Source of the DNA: an uncultured Ruminococcus sp.
Lineage (GTDB): Bacteria; Bacillota; Clostridia; Oscillospirales; CAG-272
Direction of reading: 5' to 3'
Length of the DNA: 19,032 nucleotides
NCBI GenBank assembly: GCA_902778205.1
Contig: CACYWX010000080.1
Span: 1-19,032 of the forward strand
A program made the translations under genes and the position numbers. Below are positions 7,881-14,475 of the stretch, in pieces. The stretch's first letter is position 1; the number at the start of each line of letters is the position of its first letter. Below the pieces are notes generated by a model. The model saw nothing but the letters and a program-made list of their open reading frames with translations. It was not told where the DNA came from and made no database searches.

Positions 7881-8992
7881 AAGAGGTCCTCGAGCTTCGC
7901 CTGGGGATCGTCGGTGGCCTTATCCCGGGCGATGACGCCGGTGGTCTTCGCGCCGAGGTCCAGGTGGATTTCACCGGGCGTGACAGCAGTGACGATGCCT
8001 TCGACAATTTCTCCTGTATTTAAAGTTTTGAAAGAAGATTCGAGAAGCTCTGCAAAGTTTTCAGTGTTCTCATTCATGGTCGTATATACCTCCTGTATTA
8101 AACTGAACGGCGTCGACGCGCCGGCAGTTATTGACAAATTCGGGACCGGTCTTTCCCTGAGCCGGGCGAGTATCTCCGGCATCTCCCGCCCGTCCGTGAG
8201 AAAGACGGTGTCCCGGCAGAGCTCTTTCGATATCTCGTATAGTTTGCGGGAATTGGAGCTGTCCGGGGAGCCGATGACGATCATAAAATCGCTCTCGGCG
8301 GCCATGGACGCACACTCCTCCTGACGCAATTCGGTCACACTGCATATTGTATCAAAAATTTTTGCGTTTGCATAGTCCTTTTTGATAAAATTTATACTTT
8401 TTCTCCATTCCGCCAATTTCTGTGTGGTCTGGGCGGCCATTGTGATGCATTTTTCACAATTTTCGGAGGATTTCTGCGTTTCCAGCCAGATGCGTAAACT
8501 TTCAGCGTCTGGAAAGACGGCGGTTTCGCCCTTCGCGCAGGAGAGAATGCCCTCCACCTCCGGGTGATGCGCGTTCCCGGAGAGCAGGAAGAGCTTCCCC
8601 TCTCCGCTGCCCGCCGCCGCGATCTCCCGGACCTTCTTCACGTAGGGACAGGTCCCGTCCAGCACCCGGAAGGCGGAATTCCGGCGGGCGCAGTCCTCCA
8701 GGGCGTCCTGAAGGTCCTTCAGTTCCCCGTGGGCCCGGATCACCACCGTCACAGCCTCGCCGGCGTCTCCCCGGCGGATCAGCTCCGGCACGTCCTCCCG
8801 GGAGACCGTCTCCACGCCCCGGCTCCGGATCTCCTCCATATACCGGTCGTTGTGGATGATGCGCCCCAGGGTGCAGATCCGGCGGTTTTCCTCCGGATGC
8901 TCCCCGGCACGGTCCACCTCGGCCTCCAGCAGTCCGGTGGCCCGTTTCACGCCGAAGCAGAAGCCGGCGTATTTTGCGATGCGTATGTTCAT
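7523..8992 (-). CDS. ispH: IspH fused to truncated ribosomal S1 domain, continuing in frame into a phage head protein (chimeric ORF)
   Basis: Start chosen at ATG 8992 (MNIRIAKYAGFCFGVKRA); a GTG at 8998 gives GTGA overlap with plsC. Residue numbers below count from the GTG. Residues 3-305 are 4-hydroxy-3-methylbut-2-enyl diphosphate reductase, the last step of the MEP isoprenoid pathway. The 4Fe-4S cysteines are C14 (GFCFGV), C117 (DGTCPYV) and C219 (TICSVT). Histidines H49 (IIHN), H90 (RAHG) and H145 (HHPEVEG, with the catalytic Glu147), plus QTTQ and SPDSSNSRKL, are in place. Residues 308-378 begin a ribosomal protein S1 domain (TGEIVEGIVTAV ... KLEDLFKVGDTV), a known clostridial IspH-S1 fusion that usually carries several S1 repeats. 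From about residue 379 the sequence becomes a phage head protein, so the rest of S1 is lost. IspH itself is intact. Confidence 0.85.
   Translation of the reverse strand: MNIRIAKYAGFCFGVKRATGLLEAEVDRAGEHPEENRRICTLGRIIHNDRYMEEIRSRGVETVSREDVPELIRRGDAGEAVTVVIRAHGELKDLQDALEDCARRNSAFRVLDGTCPYVKKVREIAAAGSGEGKLFLLSGNAHHPEVEGILSCAKGETAVFPDAESLRIWLETQKSSENCEKCITMAAQTTQKLAEWRKSINFIKKDYANAKIFDTICSVTELRQEECASMAAESDFMIVIGSPDSSNSRKLYEISKELCRDTVFLTDGREMPEILARLRERPVPNLSITAGASTPFSLIQEVYTTMNENTENFAELLESSFKTLNTGEIVEGIVTAVTPGEIHLDLGAKTTGVIARDKATDDPQAKLEDLFKVGDTVAELPASLATAAENFATVTAIDGNVLTLSAAVTGLAADDILAVVGATDKKVKATPNALLPYDVVRDADAISVDGDGMWANERPVLERRMPAINDAIKAALVAAGCDIKFSNRK
8077..8094 (-). promoter_or_regulatory. 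Internal ribosome binding site between IspH and S1 parts
   Basis: AGGAGGT at 8088-8094 stands 10 bases before an in-frame ATG at 8077 (MNENTENFAELLESSF). It falls exactly at the linker between the IspH fold and the S1 domain. The same 10-base spacing is used by rplM in this window. It may let S1 be made both fused and alone. Confidence 0.55.
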
Positions 8993-8994
8993 GT

Positions 8995-9624
8995 TCACCG
9001 TTTCCCGTCCGGTTTGTCCGGCTTGTCGGGCCGTTCGTCGTACATGCGGCAGATCCGGTCGAAAATGATCCGGGAGGCGGTCATGTATTCCTCCCGTCCG
9101 CCCCGGTCAAAGCCCAGCTCTCCGAAATCCAGCGGCTTTCCGAAGGTCACCCGGTTCTTCCGCAGGATCCCCGTCTTCATCCTCCCGTTGGAGAGGAAGA
9201 CCGGCACCACCGGAGCCTTCGTGTGCCAGGCGATCATGCCCACCCCGGACCGGATCTCCGTACCGCGGGGGTCCCGGCGTCCGTAGCGGTGTCCCTGGGG
9301 GAAGATCCCCACAAGCTCCCCCGACTCCACCAGCCGGATGGTGTTCCGGATGCTGCCCACGTCCGCGCCGCCCCGGTCCACCGGATACGCGCCCAGAGCC
9401 CGGATCAGGGGACCCAGCGGCGTGACGAACAGCTCCTTCTTCGCCATGTAGCGCACCTGCCTCCCCGCCGCCGCGGAAATCACCAGCACGTCCGAGAAGG
9501 CCGTGTGGTTGGAGGCAAGGATGGCTCCCTCGGCGGGGATGTTCTCCGCTCCCACCGCCTCGATCCGGTACAGCGCCCGGACCGCGGGGGAAAAGATCCT
9601 GTATATCGTTTCGTAAAAGCTCAT
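8995..9624 (-). CDS. plsC: 1-acyl-sn-glycerol-3-phosphate acyltransferase
   Basis: 209 residues. It transfers an acyl group to lysophosphatidic acid to give phosphatidic acid at the inner membrane face, an early step of phospholipid synthesis. Block I is NHTAFSD (residues 39-45, HX4D catalytic pair H40/D45). Block II is around VDRGGADVGSIRNTI (82-96). Block III is GIFPQGHR (106-113), where the usual FPEGTR Glu is Gln and the Thr is His, a variant I believe is seen in clostridial members. Block IV is VVPVFLSNG. The protein is short but complete, with a hydrophobic N-terminal helix and a polar tail (DKPDKPDGKR). It begins 7 bases after the cmk stop and overlaps the ispH start, the usual cmk-plsC-ispH(-rpsA) order of clostridia. 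Confidence 0.93.
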   Translation of the reverse strand: MSFYETIYRIFSPAVRALYRIEAVGAENIPAEGAILASNHTAFSDVLVISAAAGRQVRYMAKKELFVTPLGPLIRALGAYPVDRGGADVGSIRNTIRLVESGELVGIFPQGHRYGRRDPRGTEIRSGVGMIAWHTKAPVVPVFLSNGRMKTGILRKNRVTFGKPLDFGELGFDRGGREEYMTASRIIFDRICRMYDERPDKPDKPDGKR

Positions 9625-9631
9625 ACCGGGC

Positions 9632-10333
9632 TCACTGCTTCCGCGCCTTTTCCCACGCGGCTCTCGTCAGAACGCCCAGCACCCAGCAGACGCAGGCGTC
9701 GATGGGATAGGGATCGTTGTAAAAGACGATGGCGTCCTCCGCGGGCTTCAAGGGAGCGGTTTCCCGTTCGCTGTCCTGCTTGTCCCGGGCCACGATGGAG
9801 GCGAGGATGTCCTCGTAGGTCACATCCATGCCGCGCTCCCGCTGTTCCCGGAACCGGCGCTCGGCTCTGGTCTCGGCCGTGGCGGTGTAGAAGATCTTCA
9901 CGTCCGCGTCCGGCATGATGACGGTGCCGATGTCCCGCCCGTCCATGACGACGCCGCCCGCCTCCGCCAGCTTCCGCTGCATATCCAGAAGGAAGTCCCG
10001 GACCGGCGGCAGCTTCGACACGGCGGAGGCATACCGGGAGGCGTCCTCCGTCCGGATCCTGTCCCCCACGGCCTCGCCGCAGAGATACACCTGCTGGACG
10101 CCGTTTTCGAAGGCCAGCCGGATGTCCACCCGGGGCAGGGCGGCGACAATGCCCTCCTCGTCCTCATCCCCGATGCCGTGCTCCAGCATGTAGAGGCCCA
10201 CGGTCCGGTACAGCGCGCCGGTATCCACGTAAACCAGCCCCGCAACGGCGGCCGCCTTTTTGGCAACGGTGCTCTTCCCCGCCCCGGAGGGTCCGTCGAT
10301 GGCGACGGTCAGCCCGGTCATATCGATATTCAT
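9632..10333 (-). CDS. cmk: Cytidylate (CMP/dCMP) kinase
   Basis: 233 residues. It phosphorylates CMP and dCMP with ATP for nucleotide and CDP-lipid synthesis. The P-loop GPSGAGKST is at residues 14-22, with DTGALYRTVGLYM at 37-49. DGRDIGTVIMPDADVKIF (131-148) and the basic lid AERRFREQRERG follow, then RDKQDSERETAPLKPAEDAI near 183-202, all typical of bacterial Cmk. The length is normal. I keep the ATG at 10333; the ATG at 10321 (Met5) is also possible because the conserved region begins just after it. The gene follows the BaiN-like flavoprotein by 32 bases and is probably cotranscribed with it and with plsC and ispH. Confidence 0.95.
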   Translation of the reverse strand: MNIDMTGLTVAIDGPSGAGKSTVAKKAAAVAGLVYVDTGALYRTVGLYMLEHGIGDEDEEGIVAALPRVDIRLAFENGVQQVYLCGEAVGDRIRTEDASRYASAVSKLPPVRDFLLDMQRKLAEAGGVVMDGRDIGTVIMPDADVKIFYTATAETRAERRFREQRERGMDVTYEDILASIVARDKQDSERETAPLKPAEDAIVFYNDPYPIDACVCWVLGVLTRAAWEKARKQ

Positions 10334-10365
10334 ATGGCGATTCCCCGCTTTATCCTTATTTCGAT

Positions 10366-11688
10366 TCAGTATTCCGCACCCGCCGCCAGCCCGGCCGCGC
10401 GACCCGCCGCCAGCCCGGACGCGCGGCCGGTGGAAAAGGCGATCTGCAGATTATATCCGCCCGTGTAGGCGTTCACATCCAGAAGCTCCCCCGCCGCGTA
10501 CAGCCCGGGGTGGCTCCGGAATTCCATGGTCTTGGGATCGATCTGACGCACGTCCGCGCCGCCCGCCGTGATGATGGCCTCGGCGACGGGCCGGAACCCC
10601 GTGGGCACGATGCGGAACCCTGTCAGCACATCCTCGAGAGCAGCCCGCTCCTCCCGGGTGACCTCTCCGGTCTTTTTCCGGGGATCCACACCGCACTGCT
10701 TCACCACGTAGGGGATCATGGCCTTCGGGAGAAGATCGGTCAGGGCGTTGACGAAGTCCTTCGCCGCGTATTTCTCGAAATCGGACCGCACTCTCCGGTC
10801 CAGCTCCTCCGGCGTCAGGGCCGGCTTGAGGTTCACCGTCATCCGGTACTCCTCCACGGGCCGCTTCTGCATATTGGCGGAGGCCGACAGCACCAGAGGG
10901 CCGCTGACGCCGAAATGGGTGAAGAGCATCTCCCCCATCTCGGAGAAGACGGCGGACTCCCCCAGCCAGGCGGTCAGCGTCACGTTCTTCAGCGTCAGCC
11001 CGGACAGGGGCGCGAAATTCTCCTTCGTCTCAATGGGCACCAGGGAAGGCTTCAGCTCCGTCACCGGGATTCCCAGCTTCTTCAGCATCCGGTGGCCGTC
11101 CCCGTCGGAGCCGGTCAGGGGATAGGACACGCCCCCCGTCGCCAGGATCACCCGGTCGGCGGAGAACTGCCGCGTTCCGCCGGAACCCATTTCTCCGGAA
11201 CCCTTTTCTCCGGAGTCCCGATCCTCCCCGCGGGCCTGCCGTTCGGCGCGGACGATCCATTTCCCGTCCTCGCCGGGAGGCGTCAGGGACGTGGCGCGCG
11301 TGCCGCAGAGAAGCCGGACCCCGGATTCCCGCAGCCGCCGCACCATAGCCGCCTGAATATCGGCCGCCTTGTCGGACACGGGGAACACCCTCCGTCCCCG
11401 TTCGGTCTTGAGCGGGACCCCTGCGTTCTCGAAAAACGCCATGGTGTCGGAGGGAGAGAACCGGTTGACCGCGCCGTACAGGAACTTCGGATTGGCGGTG
11501 ACGGCCTCCACCACCTCCCGGGGAGAGCAGTTGTTGGTGACGTTGCACCGCCCCTTTCCGGTGATGCGCAGCTTCTTTCCGGGGAAGGGATTGCGCTCCA
11601 GAAGGGTGACGGAGGCTCCCACTTCCGCTGCGGAGACGGCGGCCATCATACCGGCCGGACCTCCGCCGACGACAATGACTGAAATCAT
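10366..11688 (-). CDS. BaiN/HI0933-family NAD(P)/FAD-dependent oxidoreductase
   Basis: 440 residues. The N-terminal dinucleotide-binding motif is VVGGGPAGMMAA (residues 6-17) with an acidic residue at the end of strand two (LLERN, E31). The family signature GKKLRITGKGRCNVTN is at 37-52, RVILATGGVSYP at 179-190, a second domain with FTHFGVSGPLVLS near 257-268, and near the C-terminus GLYAAGELLDVNAYTGGYNLQ. The family is widespread in Firmicutes; one member (BaiN) acts in bile acid dehydroxylation, but most have no known substrate, so I give no symbol. A Gly/Ser/Glu linker at about 157-172 (SGEKGSGEMGSGG) is encoded by 15-base tandem repeats, and the C-terminal tail has GRASGLAAGRAAGLAAG. GGAGGGGGA precedes the ATG. 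Confidence 0.88.
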   Translation of the reverse strand: MISVIVVGGGPAGMMAAVSAAEVGASVTLLERNPFPGKKLRITGKGRCNVTNNCSPREVVEAVTANPKFLYGAVNRFSPSDTMAFFENAGVPLKTERGRRVFPVSDKAADIQAAMVRRLRESGVRLLCGTRATSLTPPGEDGKWIVRAERQARGEDRDSGEKGSGEMGSGGTRQFSADRVILATGGVSYPLTGSDGDGHRMLKKLGIPVTELKPSLVPIETKENFAPLSGLTLKNVTLTAWLGESAVFSEMGEMLFTHFGVSGPLVLSASANMQKRPVEEYRMTVNLKPALTPEELDRRVRSDFEKYAAKDFVNALTDLLPKAMIPYVVKQCGVDPRKKTGEVTREERAALEDVLTGFRIVPTGFRPVAEAIITAGGADVRQIDPKTMEFRSHPGLYAAGELLDVNAYTGGYNLQIAFSTGRASGLAAGRAAGLAAGAEY

Positions 11689-11751
11689 AGACTGACGATT
11701 CCCCCTCCGGTACGAAGAACAATTGTCCCTGTGCCGGATCCCATCCGTTTA

Positions 11752-12693
11752 TTATTTCGTATAGACGTGATATTCCTTCCAGACCTGCTCCAGCCGGTCC
11801 AAAGTCTCCGTGACCTCCGCCTGCTTTTTCCGTCCGATGTAGGCCACGATGGCGTTGATCAGGGACAGGGGCGCCACCAGGGAGTCCACGAAGGAGGCCA
11901 TATCGCTCCGGGCGATGAGGGTCACGTCCGCATGAGCCGCCAGAGGCGAGGTCACGCTGTCCGTAATGGCCACCACGCCCGCCCCGCGCTTGGAGGCGTA
12001 TTCCGTGGCGTTCACGATGCCGGTGGTGTACCGGGGAAAGCTGATGGCCACGAACACGTCGTCTTCGCGCACCTTCATGAGGTGCTCGAAGATTTCGCTT
12101 CCTCCCGCCGGATGGATCAGCCGCACGTTGTCGAACAGCAGCTCGAAGTAGTAGCTCATGAACTGGGCCAGCACCGCGGAGGACCTCATGCCGAGGATGT
12201 AGATATTCTTCGCCCCGAGGATCATGTCCACAGCCCGCTCGAAGGCCTCCCGGTCGATGTGCTCCAGCGTGGACCGGACGTTTTCCGCGTCCTGCATCAG
12301 GATCCGGTCCAGGACCTCCTTCTCCTCCATGCGGTGGTTGGCGGCGTGGATCCGCTGGACCGAAGTCAGGGACACCCGCACGGTCTCCCGGATCTGGGCC
12401 TGCAGCTCCGGATACCCGGAAAAGCCCAGCTCCGTGGAAAAGCGCACCACCGTGGATTCGGACACGCCCACCTCGGCTCCCAGCGCGGACGCCGTCATAT
12501 AGGCCGCCTTCTCATAGTGGTTGACGATGAACCGGGCGATCTGCTTCTGCCCCTTGGAAAGCCGCGGCATGGCCTCTTCGATCAGCGCGATGAGGTCTCC
12601 CTGTTGGGTTTTCTCCCCGGTCTCCGATTCCCTTCCGATTCCATCCTCCGGCGGCACATCCGTCACCGGCCGGCGCGAACTGTCACGATGCAC
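11752..12693 (-). CDS. MurR/RpiR-family transcriptional regulator
   Basis: 313 residues from GTG 12693 (MHRDSSRRPV), with GGAGG eight bases upstream. Residues 1-30 are an unusual polar extension. Residues about 33-105 form the HTH_6 domain (LSKGQKQIARFIVNHYEKAA, then ASALGAEVGVSESTVVRFST, ELGFSGYPELQ). Residues about 145-265 form a SIS sugar-phosphate-binding domain (AKNIYILGMRSSAVLAQFMS, VFVAISFPRYTTGIVNATEY, GAGVVAITDS). Such regulators sense phosphosugars. No sugar gene is adjacent; the next genes downstream are the BaiN-like flavoprotein and cmk, 63 bases away with no visible terminator, so it may be the first gene of that operon. The actual ligand cannot be read from the sequence. Confidence 0.9.
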   Translation of the reverse strand: MHRDSSRRPVTDVPPEDGIGRESETGEKTQQGDLIALIEEAMPRLSKGQKQIARFIVNHYEKAAYMTASALGAEVGVSESTVVRFSTELGFSGYPELQAQIRETVRVSLTSVQRIHAANHRMEEKEVLDRILMQDAENVRSTLEHIDREAFERAVDMILGAKNIYILGMRSSAVLAQFMSYYFELLFDNVRLIHPAGGSEIFEHLMKVREDDVFVAISFPRYTTGIVNATEYASKRGAGVVAITDSVTSPLAAHADVTLIARSDMASFVDSLVAPLSLINAIVAYIGRKKQAEVTETLDRLEQVWKEYHVYTK

Positions 12694-12731
12694 GGCGCAC
12701 TCCTCCTTCCGGCGGTTCCCGACCAGTGTAT

Positions 12732-12760
12732 ATTATAGCATTCCTCCCCTGGAAAATCAA
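12732..12760 (-). promoter_or_regulatory. Sigma-A promoter of the rpiR-type gene
   Basis: TTGATT (12755-12760), a 17-base spacer and TATAAT (12732-12737), read on the minus strand. It lies 39 bases upstream of the GTG start. The -10 is perfect and the -35 has four of six consensus bases. Confidence 0.8.
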
Positions 12761-12947
12761 TCGTCCCGGCGAAAAAGCGGAGACGAACTTTAATGATTCC
12801 TTAATCAAAGGTTCCTTGAAGCGTAAGGCGGGCGGTGCTATACTGTGGTCACGGCGGAGGGGACGGCACCCATGAGAAAAAACGGCGCGCCGCGGTCAGC
12901 GATTCAACCACCACAGCCAACCGCTCAAGTCGAAGGGGGAGACACCC
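12761..12947. other. Divergent intergenic region between the rpiR-type gene and the 473-residue protein gene
   Basis: No established gene. It carries a palindrome TGATTCCTTAATCA (12794-12807), a plus-strand promoter (12816-12844), and a roughly 100-base 5' leader with a possible short upstream ORF (12872-12991). The palindrome sits between the two divergent promoters and could be an operator. Confidence 0.6.
12816..12844 (+). promoter_or_regulatory. Sigma-A promoter of the 473-residue helical protein
   Basis: TTGAAG (12816-12821), a 17-base spacer and TATACT (12839-12844). The expected start of transcription is near 12851, giving a leader of about 97 bases before the ATG at 12948. Confidence 0.75.
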
Positions 12948-12991
12948 ATGACAGCAAACGGAAGCGGAACGGAAATCCGCGTTTTCGATGA
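12872..12991 (+). CDS. Possible 39-codon upstream ORF / leader peptide
   Basis: ATG at 12872 is preceded by a strong SD, GGAGGGGA (12856-12863), 8 bases away, and lies only about 21 bases after the expected transcription start. The frame (MRKNGAPRSAIQPPQPTAQV ...) ends at TGA 12991, overlapping the first 44 bases of the main gene in another frame. The product is basic and Pro/Gln-rich, with no recognisable domain. It may regulate translation of the main gene, or it may be a chance ORF in G-rich sequence. Confidence 0.3.
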   Translation: MRKNGAPRSAIQPPQPTAQVEGGDTHDSKRKRNGNPRFR

Positions 12992-14369
12992 AGGCGGCGA
13001 CAGGATCGGCACGACCTATCCGAAAAGGGCCAGAGGCCTGGTGCGGAAGGGACGCGCGCGATGGCTCGCCGACACACCGAACAAATCCGATCCGGCATTC
13101 ACGCCGGACTCTATCGTATTGATCCGGAACACGTCCGGCGCGGAAGCGGAGTCCGCGTTTCAAGCTCCGCAGAACAGAAACGATACGGAGGGTATCATGA
13201 ACGAATTCAATCAGAACAACAATACCAATCAGAACAACGACAAGACCCCCTCGGAGAACGAGCTCCGCATCCAGGGCATGATCGAGAAGTTCCAGGCGGA
13301 AATGGCCCGCGCCCGCGAAATCGCCGAGAAGGCCGCCGCCGAAGCCCAGGCCGCCATGGAAGCCGCCCGCGCCCAGTCCAAAGCCGCCGGGGAAGCCTGC
13401 GCCTGCTCCGAGGACGGGACCGACCAGAAGACTGTCGGCGAGACCCTGAAGGATCTGGGCGGTAAGCTGAACGAGGCCGCCGAGACCGCCGCCGAAGGCA
13501 TCCGGGAGGCCGCGGACGAGATCGCCCACAACGAGACCGTCCGGGAGACCGCCGAGGAAGTGAAGGCCGCCGGCGAGACCATCCTGAACGACGCAAAGAA
13601 GAAGCTGACCGAAGCGGAGGAACGCCTCACCGAAGCGCGCCGCGCCTACGAGGAAGCCGAACGGGACGCAAAGCAGGCCGAGACCTCCGGCGCCGAGAAT
13701 TCCTGCGGCGATCTGTCGAAGCAGGTCAAGGACAACATGAAGCAGCTGGCGGACGAGGCCGGAGAAGCCCTGAAGACCGCCTGGGGTGAGCTGAAAAAGG
13801 GCTGGAAGGAGCTGAGCGCCGCCTCCGCCGATTCCTTTGAATGGCTGAAGGAAAACACGAAGGACGCCCGCGCTTCCGTCAAGGACGCCTTCCGGGAATT
13901 CGGCGAGAACGTCCGCTCCATGATGAACGACGTCGGCGATGCCGGAGACGCGGAGGACGAGGAAGAACCCGAGTGCGGCGAGTCCGAAGCCTGCGAAGAA
14001 TCCTGCGAACGCAGTGCAGACGCATCCCTGAACATCGAGTGGACCGTGCCCGGGGAGGAGACCGAAGAGGCTGAAGAGGAGACCGACGGCGAGACCGTCT
14101 TCACGGAATCCCAGCTGGACCGCGCCCAGGCCGAGGCCATGAAGACCGCCAGCGACATCCGCGCCGAGGCCGCCAAGTCCGCCCGCAAGAGCATCGAGGA
14201 CGAGATCGACGCCGTGAAGACCCGGGTGAACGGCATGCTGGACATGGTCCGCGAAAAGTACGGCAAGGGGGAGATCTCCTTTGAGCAGTACATGGAATAC
14301 ACCGACAAGTACAGCGAATTCCTCCACAACCGCCTGACCGAGCTCCGCGAAGAGCTGAAGAACATCTGA
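12948..14369 (+). CDS. Ala/Glu-rich helical protein of unknown function with C-terminal SHOCT-like segment
   Basis: 473 residues; function not recognised. Start ATG 12948 is preceded by AAGGGGGAGA. Residues 1-60 are a small basic beta-type module (IRVFDEGGDRIGTTYPKRAR ... IVLIRN) whose core TYPKRARGLVRKGRARW I have the impression of seeing at the start of other clostridial hypothetical proteins. Residues 84-100 are Asn/Gln-rich. Residues 105-325 are amphipathic Ala/Glu/Lys helices without Pro, like apolipoprotein or LEA-type repeats. An acidic linker with C343, C349, C353 follows, then a second helix block. The end (REKYGKGEISFEQYMEYTDK) resembles a SHOCT oligomerisation segment. There is no signal peptide or membrane segment. 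A 512-codon frame on the opposite strand is its shadow: codon bias and RBS support this strand. Confidence 0.8.
   Translation: MTANGSGTEIRVFDEGGDRIGTTYPKRARGLVRKGRARWLADTPNKSDPAFTPDSIVLIRNTSGAEAESAFQAPQNRNDTEGIMNEFNQNNNTNQNNDKTPSENELRIQGMIEKFQAEMARAREIAEKAAAEAQAAMEAARAQSKAAGEACACSEDGTDQKTVGETLKDLGGKLNEAAETAAEGIREAADEIAHNETVRETAEEVKAAGETILNDAKKKLTEAEERLTEARRAYEEAERDAKQAETSGAENSCGDLSKQVKDNMKQLADEAGEALKTAWGELKKGWKELSAASADSFEWLKENTKDARASVKDAFREFGENVRSMMNDVGDAGDAEDEEEPECGESEACEESCERSADASLNIEWTVPGEETEEAEEETDGETVFTESQLDRAQAEAMKTASDIRAEAAKSARKSIEDEIDAVKTRVNGMLDMVREKYGKGEISFEQYMEYTDKYSEFLHNRLTELREELKNI
13187..13199 (+). promoter_or_regulatory. Internal ribosome binding site and ATG (13197)
   Basis: GGAGGG (13187-13192) lies just upstream of an in-frame ATG (MNEFNQNNNTNQ) at the border between the basic N-terminal module and the helical part. 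Initiation here would give a 390-residue product lacking the module. Confidence 0.45.
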
Positions 14370-14400
14370 CGGTCTCTCCCGCCCCAAACGGCAAACCCGA

Positions 14401-14447
14401 ATAAAACCGCCGTCCCGGCTGAACTCCAGTCCCGGGACGGCTATTTT
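14401..14447. terminator. Bidirectional rho-independent terminator
   Basis: A perfect 10-bp stem pairs GCCGTCCCGG (14409-14418) with CCGGGACGGC (14432-14441) around a 13-base loop. It is followed by TATTTT on the plus strand and, read from the other side, by GGTTTTAT. It lies between convergent genes and can serve both. Confidence 0.85.
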
Positions 14448-14475
14448 ACCCTGATTATTCCTGTTTCCGGAAATC

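Noticed and set aside
7523..8077. Prophage attachment site at the host-phage border.
   Set aside because: No integrase, no tRNA, no repeated core, and the phage side starts inside a head gene, which is not how temperate phages integrate.
8974..9918. 314-codon plus-strand frame opposite plsC and cmk.
   Set aside because: Lies over two well-recognised minus-strand genes; the Pro/Arg/His-rich product has no domain.
10510..11682. 390-codon plus-strand frame (His/Arg/Gly-rich).
   Set aside because: Antisense to the BaiN-like oxidoreductase, which has clear FAD motifs. Composition is typical of shadow frames in G+C-rich DNA.
11731..12738. 335-codon plus-strand frame.
   Set aside because: Antisense to the RpiR-type regulator, whose HTH and SIS motifs are unmistakable.
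12849..14387. 512-codon frame on the minus strand, apparently Leu/Gly-rich.
   Set aside because: It is the antisense of the 473-residue plus-strand gene. Its length comes from high G+C and GCC/GAG codons on the plus strand. It has no SD or promoter, while the plus strand has both and ends at a terminator.
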